Assembly: GCF_000717345.1 (NCBI RefSeq)
Contig: NZ_JNZA01000044.1
Coordinates: forward strand, 1-54,021
Direction: 5' to 3'
DNA length: 54,021 nt
DNA from: Streptomyces lydicus
Lineage (GTDB): Bacteria > Actinomycetota > Actinomycetes > Streptomycetales > Streptomycetaceae
Part shown: in pieces, positions 31,656 to 40,031 of the stretch
Position numbering within the stretch: the first letter of the stretch is position 1
Layout of the letters: every line of letters starts with the position of its first letter
The notes under the pieces: model-generated
The model's database searches: none
The model's input: the letters and a program-made list of their open reading frames with translations, nothing else
What the model was told of the DNA's origin: nothing
Program-made: the position numbers and the translations under genes

Positions 31656-33788
31656 ATGAGTGAGCTGATCACCGCGGAACTGGTCGACCTCGACCTGTCC
31701 GCCGAAACGAAGGACGCCGCCGCCCGCTCGCTGGCCGAGCGGATGGCCGCCTCCGGCCGGGTCACCGACCTGGAGGGCTTCCTCGCGGACGTGGCCGCCC
31801 GCGAGGCGCAGATGCCGACCGGGCTGGACGGCGGGATCGGGATCCCGCACTGCCGCAGTACGCATGTCACCGAGCCGACGCTGGCCTTCGGGCGCAGCGC
31901 CTCGGGCATCGACTTCGGCGCGCCGGACGGCCCGGCCGACCTGATCTTCCTGATCGCGGCCCCGGCGGGCGGCGACGCGGACCATCTGTCGATCCTGTCG
32001 ACGCTCGCCCGGCACCTGATGGACGGGGAGTTCACCGGTGCACTGCGGTCCGCCACCGAGCCGGGCCGCGCGGCGTCGCTGATCCGCGGGGACGCACCGG
32101 AGGCGGCGGAGGCCGGCGCGGCCGACACGACCGGTGCCGACGCGACCGGCGCTGACGAGGCCGGCGCGGGGGAGGCGGCCGAGGAGCCCACGACGGCTGC
32201 CGCGGAGGCCACGCCCCCGGCCGCCCCGGAGCCCTCCACCCCGGCCGCCGCCGAGCCCACGGCGGCCGCCGCCGAGCCCACGCCCCCGGAACCCGCCGCG
32301 CAGCCCGCCGTCCCCTTCCGTATCGTCGCCATCACCTCCTGCCCCACCGGCATCGCGCACACCTACATGGCCGCCGAGTCGCTGGAGAAGGCCGGAACCG
32401 CCGCCGGCGTCGAGGTGTTCGTCGAGACGCAGGGCTCGGCCGGGTTCAAGCGGCTCGACCCGCAGCTCGTCGCGGACGCGGACGGCGTGATCTTCGCGCA
32501 TGACGTCGAGGTACGGGACAAGGAGCGCTTCGCCGGGAAGCCGATCGTCGACGTCGGCGTCAAGGCGGGCATCAACCGCCCCGCCGAACTCATCGCCGAG
32601 GTGCGCCAGAAGGCCGCCCGCGGCGAGGTGAGCGCCCCCGCGCGGCCCACCGCCCCGATGGACAAGGGCGCCGGCGCGACCGACAGCTACGCCACCCGGC
32701 TGCGCAAGTGGCTGATGACCGGCGTCAGTTACATGGTCCCGTTCGTCGCCGCGGGCGGTCTGCTCATCGCGCTCGCCTTCGCCATCGGCGGCTACACGAT
32801 CAACAAGGCGCCGTCCGTCGCCGACCACTTCGTCTGGACCGAGGCCACCAGCTGGGCGGCCCTGCTCTTCCAGATAGGCGGCGTGGCCTTCGGCTTCCTC
32901 GTCCCCGTGCTGGCCGGCTTCATCGCGTACGGCATGGCGGACCGGCCCGGTCTCGTGCCCGGCTTCGTCGGCGGTGCCATCGCCCTCACCATCAACGCCG
33001 GCTTCCTCGGCGGTCTGATCGCCGGCCTCATCGCCGGCGCGGTGGTGATGGCGATCCAACGGGTCACCATCCCGCCGGTGCTGCGCGGCATCATGCCGGT
33101 GGTGGTGATCCCGCTGATCTCCTCGGTGATCGTCGGGTTCTTGATGTTCCTGGTGGTCGGCAAGCCGGTCGCGGCCCTGCAGAAGGGCCTGACCGACTGG
33201 CTGTCCGGCCTCTCCGGTGCCAACGCGATCATCCTCGGCGCGATCCTGGGCCTGATGATGTGCTTCGACCTCGGCGGCCCGCTGAACAAGGTCGCCTACG
33301 CCTTCGCGGTCGGCGGCCTCGCCAACCCCAACGAGGGCAGCCTGAAGGTCATGGCCGCCGTGATGGCGGCCGGCATGGTCCCGCCGCTGGCGATGGCGCT
33401 GGCCACCACCGTCCGCGGCCGGCTCTTCACCAAGGCCGAGCGGGAGAACGGCAAGGCGGCCTGGGTGCTCGGCGCCTCCTTCATCACCGAGGGCGCGATC
33501 CCCTTCGCCGCCGCCGACCCGCTGCGCGTCATCCCCTCGGCGATGGCCGGCGGCGCGGTCACCGGCGCCCTGTCGATGGCCTTCGGCTGCACCCTGCGCG
33601 CCCCGCACGGCGGCATCTTCGTCGTCCCGCTGATCGGCCAGCCGCTGCTGTACCTGCTCGCCATCGCCATCGGCACCTGCGTCAGCACCGCCCTGGTCAT
33701 CCTCCTCAAGGGACTGCGGGGGGCCTCCGCCGGCAGCCCGGCGGACACCTCGGCCTCCGACGCCTCCGGGGTGACGGTCGCCGCCTGA
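31656..33788 (+). CDS. fruA: fructose PTS enzyme IIABC
   Basis: A 710-aa fusion: EIIA-Fru (1-~145; phosphorylated His H65 in GIGIPHCRS), an Ala/Pro/Thr-rich linker (~145-220), EIIB-Fru (~221-320; Cys C229 in TSCPTGIAHTYMAAE), and the EIIC membrane domain (~345-695; GVSYMVPFVAAGGLLIALAF, GFVGGAIALTINAGFLGGLIAG, DLGGPLNKVAYAFA). It imports fructose and makes fructose-1-phosphate. Last gene of the DeoR-fruK-fruA operon. The linker holds repeated DxTGAD and AAEPT units and may vary between strains. Confidence 0.94.
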   Translation: MSELITAELVDLDLSAETKDAAARSLAERMAASGRVTDLEGFLADVAAREAQMPTGLDGGIGIPHCRSTHVTEPTLAFGRSASGIDFGAPDGPADLIFLIAAPAGGDADHLSILSTLARHLMDGEFTGALRSATEPGRAASLIRGDAPEAAEAGAADTTGADATGADEAGAGEAAEEPTTAAAEATPPAAPEPSTPAAAEPTAAAAEPTPPEPAAQPAVPFRIVAITSCPTGIAHTYMAAESLEKAGTAAGVEVFVETQGSAGFKRLDPQLVADADGVIFAHDVEVRDKERFAGKPIVDVGVKAGINRPAELIAEVRQKAARGEVSAPARPTAPMDKGAGATDSYATRLRKWLMTGVSYMVPFVAAGGLLIALAFAIGGYTINKAPSVADHFVWTEATSWAALLFQIGGVAFGFLVPVLAGFIAYGMADRPGLVPGFVGGAIALTINAGFLGGLIAGLIAGAVVMAIQRVTIPPVLRGIMPVVVIPLISSVIVGFLMFLVVGKPVAALQKGLTDWLSGLSGANAIILGAILGLMMCFDLGGPLNKVAYAFAVGGLANPNEGSLKVMAAVMAAGMVPPLAMALATTVRGRLFTKAERENGKAAWVLGASFITEGAIPFAAADPLRVIPSAMAGGAVTGALSMAFGCTLRAPHGGIFVVPLIGQPLLYLLAIAIGTCVSTALVILLKGLRGASAGSPADTSASDASGVTVAA

Positions 33789-33817
33789 TCCCTCCCGGAC
33801 GCGTCCCCGCGCCTTCA

Positions 33818-33852
33818 CGGCCCCCACCGGCAGAACGGCCCGGTGGGGGCCG
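33818..33852 (+). terminator. terminator of the fru operon
   Basis: Arms CGGCCCCCACCGG (33818-33830) and CCGGTGGGGGCCG (33840-33852), 30 bp after the fruA stop. Confidence 0.8.
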
Positions 33853-33982
33853 TTGACCTGCTAAGAGCTGCCGAAGGGGCTGTTACCCGCCTGTTAGTGG
33901 ATCCTTAGCGGGCGCGGCCAGAGTCGTGGATGCCCACGCCGAAGGGCACCCTTCACCACTCGCCAGCCCGGGGGAACGTCCC

Positions 33983-34552
33983 ATGCCGCTCGCCACCGCC
34001 ACCCTCCGCCGCACCCGCCGTCTCGCGGCCGCCTCGTTGCTGGCCGCCGCCGCGCTCTCGCTGACCGCCTGCCGGAGCGGGGGCGACCCGGCACCGGCCG
34101 CGTCCTCCTCCTCGGCCGGCGACCCGACCGCTGCGGACGGCGGCGCGAAGGGCGGCTCCGGCAGCGCACCGGGCAAGGGGGTCTCGCGTACGGGCGCCGG
34201 GAAGACGGCGGCGTCCGGCGGAGGTGGCCAGGGCGGCGCCTCCGCCGGGAACAAGGGCGTCGGCGGCACCTGGGTCGGCACGCTGAAGTGGCTCACCGAG
34301 GACAAGCTCACGGTGGCGCCCAAGGACGGTATGGAGCAGGCGTTCCACCTGACCGACAGCACCAAGGCGCTCGGTGCGGCGGCGCTCTGCGAGGCGCCCG
34401 ACGGCCGGGTCCACACGGACGGCTCCGGCTACGGCACCACCTCCTGCAGCCTGGCCGACCTGCGCAAGGCTGCCCGCCTCGGTTCCGTCGACGTCCGGGT
34501 CACGGTGGTGAACGGCGCGGCCACGAAGGTCGCCGAGCACTACCACCCGTGA
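33983..34552 (+). CDS. secreted lipoprotein, unknown function
   Basis: A 189-aa lipoprotein. Twin-arginine-like basic start RRTRRLAAASL, hydrophobic stretch, lipobox LTAC at ~30 (acylated Cys), then ~60 residues of Gly/Ser/Ala linker and a C-terminal domain (~95-189) with TWVGTLKWLTEDKLTV and two cysteines (ALCEAP, TTSCSL) that may pair. It would sit on the outer face of the membrane. ATG at 33983 with GGGGGAA upstream. Not recognised beyond that. Confidence 0.72.
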   Translation: MPLATATLRRTRRLAAASLLAAAALSLTACRSGGDPAPAASSSSAGDPTAADGGAKGGSGSAPGKGVSRTGAGKTAASGGGGQGGASAGNKGVGGTWVGTLKWLTEDKLTVAPKDGMEQAFHLTDSTKALGAAALCEAPDGRVHTDGSGYGTTSCSLADLRKAARLGSVDVRVTVVNGAATKVAEHYHP

Positions 34553-34584
34553 GCCCCGGCCCGTAGGCCACCGGCACGTACCTG

Positions 34585-34613
34585 AAGGTGCGTACGCACC
34601 TTTTAGTGCGTAC
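34585..34613. promoter_or_regulatory. overlapping palindromes, HxlR-type operator candidate
   Basis: AAGGTGCGTACGCACCTT (34585-34602) is a perfect 18-bp palindrome. It shares bases with a second inverted repeat GTACGCAC-N6-GTGCGTAC (34592-34613). GTAC-containing inverted repeats of this sort are typical of HxlR and related regulators. It lies 97 bp before the reductase gene, with a hairpin between. Confidence 0.6.
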
Positions 34614-34646
34614 TTGTCCGGTGCCGGGCCCCCGCCAAGACTGAGG

Positions 34647-34680
34647 AAGCGGCCGCCGGCACGAAGCCCGGCGGCCGCTT
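34647..34680 (+). terminator. hairpin between lipoprotein and reductase genes
   Basis: Perfect 13-bp arms AAGCGGCCGCCGG (34647-34659) and CCGGCGGCCGCTT (34668-34680), 8-nt loop. It could end the lipoprotein transcript, or attenuate the reductase transcript because it lies after the palindromic operator. Confidence 0.65.
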
Positions 34681-34709
34681 CATGACGTGACGAGACGGGG
34701 AGTTGACCG

Positions 34710-35597
34710 GTGGCGACGGTGGAGAAGACGACGCGGGACGTGGCGGTACTCGGACTGGGGAGCATGGGCCGGGCACTGGCCGGGGCGCTGCTGGCGGCCG
34801 GACACCGGGTGACGGTGTGGAACAGGACGCCCGGCAGGGCGGCGGAACTCCTGGCGCGGGGCGCGCGGGACGCCGCGTCGGTGGCCGAGGCGGTCGCCGC
34901 GAGCGAGGTGGTCCTCGTCTGCATCCTCGACTACGCCGATGTCGTCCCCTTGTTGGAGCAGGGCGGAGGGCGCGCGGCCTGGCAGGGGCGGACGGTGGTC
35001 AATGTGACCAACGGGTCGCCCGAGGAGGCCCGTGCGATGGCGGAGCGGGTGACCGGGCTGGGGGCCGCCTATCTGGACGGCGGCATCATGGCGGTCCCGG
35101 AGATCATCGCGAGCCCGCAGGCGTTCGTGCTCTACAGCGGGGCGCCGGACGCCTTCGAGGCGCACCGGGAACTGCTCGACTCCTTCGCCCGCAGCGTCTA
35201 TCTGGGGGCGGAGCCGGGCCGTGCGGCGCTCCACGACCTGGCGCTGCTGAGCGGGATGTACGGCATGTTCGGCGGCTTCGCGCACGCGGCCGCGCTGGTG
35301 CGGTCGGCGGGCGGCTCGGTGGCGGAGTTCACCACGACGCTGCTGGTGCCGTGGCTGACGGCGATGGCCGACGCACTGCCCCCGATGGCGGCGCAGGTCG
35401 ACGCCGGCGATTACGCGGTCACCGGCTCCCCGCTCGCCATGCAGGTGGCCCACGACGGCATCGGCGACGTCAGCCGCGCGCAGGGCGTCAGCCCGGAACT
35501 CTTCACGCCGGTCTTCGAGCTGATGCGGCGCCGGGTGGCGGACGGCCACGGGAGCGAGGGGTTCGCGGGCGTGGTGGAGCTGCTGGCCCGGCGCTGA
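34710..35597 (+). CDS. imine reductase-like NAD(P)-dependent oxidoreductase
   Basis: A 295-aa protein of the 6-phosphogluconate/beta-hydroxyacid dehydrogenase group. Rossmann motif VLGLGSMGRALAGALLAAGH (~11-31) with NRTPGRA after beta-2 (NADP-type Arg); NVTNGSPEEARAM; YLDGGIMAVPEII, typical of imine reductases in place of the usual GG..G loop; an all-helical C-terminal dimer domain. The catalytic Lys of the dehydrogenases is not present where expected, which also fits imine reductases. GTG start at 34710. The natural substrate is unknown. Confidence 0.75.
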   Translation: MATVEKTTRDVAVLGLGSMGRALAGALLAAGHRVTVWNRTPGRAAELLARGARDAASVAEAVAASEVVLVCILDYADVVPLLEQGGGRAAWQGRTVVNVTNGSPEEARAMAERVTGLGAAYLDGGIMAVPEIIASPQAFVLYSGAPDAFEAHRELLDSFARSVYLGAEPGRAALHDLALLSGMYGMFGGFAHAAALVRSAGGSVAEFTTTLLVPWLTAMADALPPMAAQVDAGDYAVTGSPLAMQVAHDGIGDVSRAQGVSPELFTPVFELMRRRVADGHGSEGFAGVVELLARR

Positions 35598-35619
35598 GCA
35601 GCCGCCACGGTCGGCCGGC

Positions 35620-35811
35620 TCAGTCGGCCGTGGTCGCGGCGATGAAGAGCGACCAGGCCGCGGCGGGGAACGTGAGCCGGGCGGTACCGCCGGGCTGCCG
35701 GGAGTCCCTGAGGTGCACGCGGGCGCGGTCCGGCTCGAAGGCCGCCTCCAGGCACGCCCGGTCGCCCTCGTCGCAATAGCTGGACCGGTGCCACCGCAGA
35801 CCCTCGTCCAT
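35620..35811 (-). CDS. DUF397 protein
   Basis: A 63-aa protein with RWHRSSYCDEGDRACLEAAF and VHLRDSRQPGGTARLTFPAAAWSLFIAA, the DUF397 pattern. DUF397 proteins usually partner a helix-turn-helix regulator encoded beside them; none is seen within reach here, so this is an orphan. ATG at 35811 after GGGAGGCGGGAG. It lies downstream of the lipoprotein L,D-transpeptidase gene on the same strand, but a terminator separates them. Confidence 0.85.
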   Translation of the reverse strand: MDEGLRWHRSSYCDEGDRACLEAAFEPDRARVHLRDSRQPGGTARLTFPAAAWSLFIAATTAD

Positions 35812-35894
35812 GCTCCCGCCTCCCCCTGGATCCGGCCATCCGCCTCGACGGTCCCGCGCCCCGGCGCGGGCCGTCAAGGCGGGCGGACGAAAGA

Positions 35895-35932
35895 CGGCGG
35901 TGGCCGGCCCCCGGAGGGACCGGCCACCGCCG
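35895..35932 (-). terminator. terminator after the L,D-transpeptidase gene
   Basis: Perfect 13-bp arms CGGCGGTGGCCGG (35895-35907) and CCGGCCACCGCCG (35920-35932), 18 bp beyond the stop on the minus strand. Confidence 0.75.
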
Positions 35933-35950
35933 TGGTGTGTACCGGGCGCG

Positions 35951-37282
35951 TCAGACCGCGCTGCCCGCCTTCCAGTCCGACCAGGACAGGTTCCAGCCGT
36001 TGAGGCCGTTGTCCGGCTGGACCATCTTGTCGTGCGAGTTCTTCACGATGACGACGTCGCCGACCAGCGACTCGTTGAAGAACCACTTGCCCGGGGTGTC
36101 GCCCCCGCCGCCCTTGTTGTCCCGCAGGCCGACGCAGCCGTGGCTGGTGCCGGAGTTGCCGAACACGGACGAGGAGCCCCAGTAGTTGCCGTGGATGAAG
36201 GTGCCGGAGGACGACAGCCGCATGGCGTGCGGGACGTCCTTGATGTCGTACTCGCCGCCGAAGCCGACCGTCGAGCCGTCCATCCGGGTCTGCTCGAACT
36301 TCTCCGAGATCACCATCTGACCGTTGTAGGTCGGGTGCTGCGGGCTGCCGCCGGAGATCGGGATGGTCTTGTAGGTCTTGCCGTCCCGCTTGATCGTCAT
36401 CTGCTGGGTGTTCATGTCGACGGTGGAGACCTGCGAGCGCCCGATGGTGAACGACACCGTCTTGGACTGCACGCCGGTGATCCCCTGGCCGCCCTTCACG
36501 CCGTCAAGGTCGATCTTCATGGTGACCTTGGAGCCGGCCTTCCAGTAGTCCTCCGGCCGGAAGTCCAGGCGCTGGGAGCCGAACCAGTGGCCGACGACCT
36601 CCTGGCCGCTGCTGGAGGACACCTTGATGTGGGACTGGACGTCCTTCTTGTTGCTGATGACCTTGTCGAAGTTGAAGGACACCGGCATGCCGACGCCGAC
36701 GGTCTTGCCGTCGTCGGGGGTGTAGCTGCCGATGAAGCTGTTGGCCGAGGAAACCGTGGTGAAGGTGGCGTTCTCGGTGGCCGAACGGCCCTTGGCGTCC
36801 TTGGCATTCGCCACGAGCTTGTACTTGGTGCCGCGCTCCAGCTGGACGCCGGGCTTCCAGGACGAGCCGTCGGCCGATATGGCGCCGGCGATCACCTTGC
36901 CGGAGTCGGCGGCGGTCAGCTTCACATCGGTCAACTTGCCGCCGGTGACCTTCACCCCGGTGTCGTTGATGCTGGCGTCGGTGGCGCCGTCCTTCGACGA
37001 GACCTGGATCTTGGCGTCCGACGCGTCCTTCTTGGCCGCGGCGTCCGCGCCCGCCTGGCCGTTCTTGCCGTCGTCGTTCCCACCCGCCGAGGCATCGCCA
37101 CCGCAGGCGGTCAGGGCCAGCGCACCCGCCGCGAACAGGGCGGTCACAGCCAGCGTGCGGCGCATTCGGCGGGTGCGCCGCGGCGCGCCCGGCACCGTCT
37201 GTTCGGCCGGCTGGAGAAGCTGGTGCGGGGTGCGGGACCGAGCGGGCGCGGTGTTGTCCGGCGATGTCACGAGCTGCTCCAT
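35951..37282 (-). CDS. lipoprotein L,D-transpeptidase (YkuD with Ig-like domains)
   Basis: A 443-aa protein. Basic start, hydrophobic stretch LAVTALFAAGALALTAC with lipobox Cys (~residue 58), an Asp/Gly/Lys linker, two Ig-like domains (~90-290), and a YkuD catalytic domain ending HGNYWG...GTSHGCVGL with catalytic His and Cys. It makes 3-3 cross-links in peptidoglycan or anchors to it. The ATG at 37282 is chosen by position; it gives a long leader before the membrane segment, and an ATG at 37165 would give a standard 21-residue signal but has no ribosome site. Confidence 0.88.
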   Translation of the reverse strand: MEQLVTSPDNTAPARSRTPHQLLQPAEQTVPGAPRRTRRMRRTLAVTALFAAGALALTACGGDASAGGNDDGKNGQAGADAAAKKDASDAKIQVSSKDGATDASINDTGVKVTGGKLTDVKLTAADSGKVIAGAISADGSSWKPGVQLERGTKYKLVANAKDAKGRSATENATFTTVSSANSFIGSYTPDDGKTVGVGMPVSFNFDKVISNKKDVQSHIKVSSSSGQEVVGHWFGSQRLDFRPEDYWKAGSKVTMKIDLDGVKGGQGITGVQSKTVSFTIGRSQVSTVDMNTQQMTIKRDGKTYKTIPISGGSPQHPTYNGQMVISEKFEQTRMDGSTVGFGGEYDIKDVPHAMRLSSSGTFIHGNYWGSSSVFGNSGTSHGCVGLRDNKGGGGDTPGKWFFNESLVGDVVIVKNSHDKMVQPDNGLNGWNLSWSDWKAGSAV

Positions 37283-37363
37283 ACAAGGGTGTTGTGATTC
37301 CGTGCTGGTAAACAGCACCTACGGGCGGATTTGGTTGCGGGTATGGCGATGTTGTGACCAAGG

Positions 37364-38596
37364 TCACATTCGCGAAGGTAGCGGATGGTCGTCCGGCCCC
37401 GCCAGCCAGGTTCGCAGCGGGATGCCGTCCTCGTCCAGGCGGGGTGGTGCGAAGGGTTGGGTCACCGGCGTCCCCGAGAGGCGGAGCGGGCTGGCGACTT
37501 GGGGGGTCCGGCCCTCGCCGACGGGGGTCACCGGATCGAGCCCGAGCCGCGCCGCCAACTCCAGCGCCTCCGAGAGCGTGTTGACCGGCCCGCAGGGGAC
37601 GGACGCCGCGGACAGCCGTTCCGTCCAGCCCTGCGGGGTGTCGGCGGCCAGCCGGTTTTCCAGTGCTTTGATGAGATCCGTACGGTTTTGCACCCGGTCA
37701 TGATTGCGGGCGAACCGGGCATCCTCCGCGAGCTCCGGAGCCCCCAGTGCCCCCGCCAGCGCCCGGAATTGGCGGTCGTTGCCCACCGCCACCGCGAGCA
37801 GCTGCCCGCCACGGCAGGCCAGCGTCTCGTACGGCGCGATGCTCGGATGGCGGTTGCCCATCGGTTCCGGATCGCGGCCGGTGGCCAGATGGCCGGACGC
37901 CTGATTCACCAGCGAACCCAGCAGGGATGAGAGCAGATTCACCTCCACCAGCTGTCCCCGGCCGGTGCGCTGACGGTGGTGCAGGGCGGCCAGGATCCCG
38001 GTGGCGGCGTCCTTCGCGGTCAGGACGTCCACCAGTGCCACGCCCGCCTTGAGCGGGGTGCCGCCGGGTTCGCCGGTGATGCTCATCAGCCCGCCGACGG
38101 CCTGGACGACGAAGTCGTAGCCGGGCAGCCGGGCACCCGGCCCCGAGCCGAAACCGGTGATCGTGCAGTGCACCAGGCCCGGGTTGGCGGCCCGGGTGGC
38201 GGCGTGGTCCAGGCCGTACTTGGCGAGCGAGCCCGGCCGGAAGTTCTCGATCAGCACGTCGGCCCGGCGGGCCAGTTCGCGGGCCGCCGCCGCGTCGTCC
38301 GGATCGCCGAGGTCCAGGGCCAGCCCGCGCTTGGAGCGGTTCGCGGCGTCGAAGTACGCGGCCGTCCCGTCGGCCGTGAACGGCGGGCCCCAGGCCCGGG
38401 TGTCGTCGCCGGCGCCCGGGCGCTCCACCTTGATCACGTCGGCGCCGAGGTCGGCGAGGGTGGCGGCGGCCAGCGGTCCGGCCAGGACGCGGCTGAAGTC
38501 GGCGACGAGGATGCCGTCCAGGGCGCGGGCGGGTGGAGCGGCGGGCGGTGGGGCGTCGGCGGGCGTCCGGGGGTCTCGGCCGTGCGGCTGCGGCAC
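37364..38596 (-). CDS. CaiB/BaiF-type CoA-transferase
   Basis: A 410-aa class III CoA-transferase: LDGILVADFSRVLAGPLAAATLADLGADVIKVERPGAGD at the start (family signature with the catalytic Asp further on), NRSKRGLALDL, NFRPGSLAKYGL, GYDFVVQAVGGLMSITGEP and GNRHPSIAPYET. It moves CoA between carboxylic acids; the substrate cannot be told. I chose the GTG at 38596 because GAGGAG lies seven bases before it; the GTG at 38611 is inside that site. Confidence 0.9.
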   Translation of the reverse strand: MPQPHGRDPRTPADAPPPAAPPARALDGILVADFSRVLAGPLAAATLADLGADVIKVERPGAGDDTRAWGPPFTADGTAAYFDAANRSKRGLALDLGDPDDAAAARELARRADVLIENFRPGSLAKYGLDHAATRAANPGLVHCTITGFGSGPGARLPGYDFVVQAVGGLMSITGEPGGTPLKAGVALVDVLTAKDAATGILAALHHRQRTGRGQLVEVNLLSSLLGSLVNQASGHLATGRDPEPMGNRHPSIAPYETLACRGGQLLAVAVGNDRQFRALAGALGAPELAEDARFARNHDRVQNRTDLIKALENRLAADTPQGWTERLSAASVPCGPVNTLSEALELAARLGLDPVTPVGEGRTPQVASPLRLSGTPVTQPFAPPRLDEDGIPLRTWLAGPDDHPLPSRM

Positions 38597-38793
38597 GTGC
38601 GTACTCCTCACGTCGCGGGCGGTGTGCCGTCATGGTCGGCGACGATCTTCACCGGGGGAAGGCTCCGGCATGTCCAACGGGGCGGGCCGTACCCTGCCGG
38701 GACGGCGACCCGGTCGCACTCGCCGCCGGGGCGGTCGGCCGACCTTGATCAGGTGCCGGGAATGTGGCGAAATGTCATAGGAGATGTGTCACT

Positions 38794-38813
38794 TCGGGAC
38801 TTAAGTCCCAAGA
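38794..38813. promoter_or_regulatory. DosR/DevR-like box
   Basis: The perfect palindrome GGGACTTAAGTCCC (38796-38809) sits in TTC...AAG flanks and matches the DosR (DevR) consensus of hypoxia/NO-responsive actinobacterial promoters (GGGACT-WW-AGTCCC core). It ends 72 bp before the ATG of the small membrane-protein gene at 38886. The rest of the 289-bp gap 38597-38885 shows nothing else. Confidence 0.72.
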
Positions 38814-38885
38814 TCCCCTGTCGTCACTGCCGAGGTGTGGTGTCTACTGGCTTCACCCAGCGCCTCATTCGTCCGGGAGGACCGC

Positions 38886-39236
38886 ATGCTCCCCTCCGCA
38901 TCGATTCTGCAGCAGATCGGCTTCGGCGTGCTGTTCGCGGTCGCCGTCGTGTGGGCCGTCGCGATGACGAGACTGCTGCGGCGCGGACGGTACGAGGCGG
39001 CGATGCGCCGCGACCGGCGGGAGATGCGGGAGCGCTACGGGCTGCGCGGCCCCGGCGGACTGCCCTCCGCCGCTCCGGGCCTCCCCCTGGCGGGCGGACC
39101 CTCGTCGCCGGAGCTGCTCGGGTCGGTGCCGCGGCAGACCGGGCCGGCCGGTCCGCCCGCGGAGTGTGTGGAACTGAGCGCCGCGGAGCGCGCGGCGTTC
39201 GAGGGCCTCGTACGGCAGCTCACCAGCCGCAGCTGA
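38886..39236 (+). CDS. small membrane-anchored protein under a DosR-like box
   Basis: A 116-aa protein with one N-terminal membrane segment (IGFGVLFAVAVVWAVAM), a basic helical stretch (RLLRRGRYEAAMRRDRREMRERYGL), a Gly/Pro linker and a short C-terminal helix (LSAAERAAFEGLVRQLTS). Orientation would place the tail in the cytoplasm. ATG at 38886 after GGGAGGAC. No family recognised. The DosR-like box suggests induction under oxygen limitation or nitric oxide. Its stop codon touches the stop of the convergent next gene. Confidence 0.7.
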   Translation: MLPSASILQQIGFGVLFAVAVVWAVAMTRLLRRGRYEAAMRRDRREMRERYGLRGPGGLPSAAPGLPLAGGPSSPELLGSVPRQTGPAGPPAECVELSAAERAAFEGLVRQLTSRS

Positions 39237-39869
39237 TCAGCGGACCGGGCCCAGCTTCAACAGGGCCAGCGCGGCCAGCATCTGCACCGACACCGCCGCC
39301 GCGGACTTCCGCGTCGGCAGGTGGTGCTGGCCGCGTATGAGCAGCACCGCGAGGACGTAGCCGAACCCCCACGTCGTCCAGGTCGCGGCCTGCACGAAGG
39401 TGGCGCCGGTCGGCAGCCAGGCGGCTATCGCCATCCGCGGCAGATCCGTCACCCAGAACACCACGATGAACAGGCTCGCGGTCGGCGCGAAGCGGCCGGT
39501 GCCGCCGAGGGTGCGGGCGATCGCATGGGTGACCGCGCCCAGCACGATGCTGGCGGCCAGTACACATGCCTCGGCGATCCCGGCGAGCTGAAGCGCCGCC
39601 GTGCGGTCGGCCGCCCACTGGCCGCGGAACGCGTCCATCGACACCACGCCGATGCCGCCGCTGATCAGCGACAGCAGCACCGCCGCGCTCCAGGCGCCGC
39701 GGTCCCGGGCCTCGTCCATGACCTCCACCGGCCGGTACCACAGCCCCAATATCAGCTGGTGCCACCACAGTCGGCGCCGTGGCGGGGGAGTGCGGGGGGT
39801 GCGGGGGGCCGGCTGGACGAGCGTGGGCGGTGGGGGCTTCGGAGGCCGGGAGGGGGGTGGTGCGGACAT
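39237..39869 (-). CDS. Yip1-like membrane protein
   Basis: A 210-aa protein: Pro-rich N-terminal ~35 residues, then WWHQLILGLWYRPVEVMDEARDRG, then five hydrophobic segments (AAVLLSLISGGIGVVS, AEACVLAASIVLGAVTHAI, TASLFIVVFWVTDLPRMAIAAWL, WTTWGFGYVLAVLLIRG, MLAALALLKLG). The order and TM count fit the Yip1 superfamily. Function in bacteria is unknown. Zero bases separate its stop from that of the gene at 38886. Confidence 0.72.
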   Translation of the reverse strand: MSAPPPSRPPKPPPPTLVQPAPRTPRTPPPRRRLWWHQLILGLWYRPVEVMDEARDRGAWSAAVLLSLISGGIGVVSMDAFRGQWAADRTAALQLAGIAEACVLAASIVLGAVTHAIARTLGGTGRFAPTASLFIVVFWVTDLPRMAIAAWLPTGATFVQAATWTTWGFGYVLAVLLIRGQHHLPTRKSAAAVSVQMLAALALLKLGPVR

Positions 39870-40031
39870 ACGGCCGTTTCTACCACCGGCCGATCACCGC
39901 CGGTGCAGGGACGTCGAGCGGGGGTACCACCCGGCGGACCGGCAACGGCCCCAGGACGCACGCGGGGTGAGCGGTCCGGCCCACCGTCGCGCCGGATGTG
40001 CCGGGCCGGGTCCGGATGAGACGCTCCTTCG

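Noticed and set aside
31344..33827. 827-codon minus-strand frame opposite fruA
   Set aside because: Repetitive Gly/Asp/Arg/His translation without motifs; fruA has all EIIABC signatures.
35620..35811. Toxin-antitoxin or WhiJ-type pair including the DUF397 protein
   Set aside because: No helix-turn-helix partner gene lies next to it.
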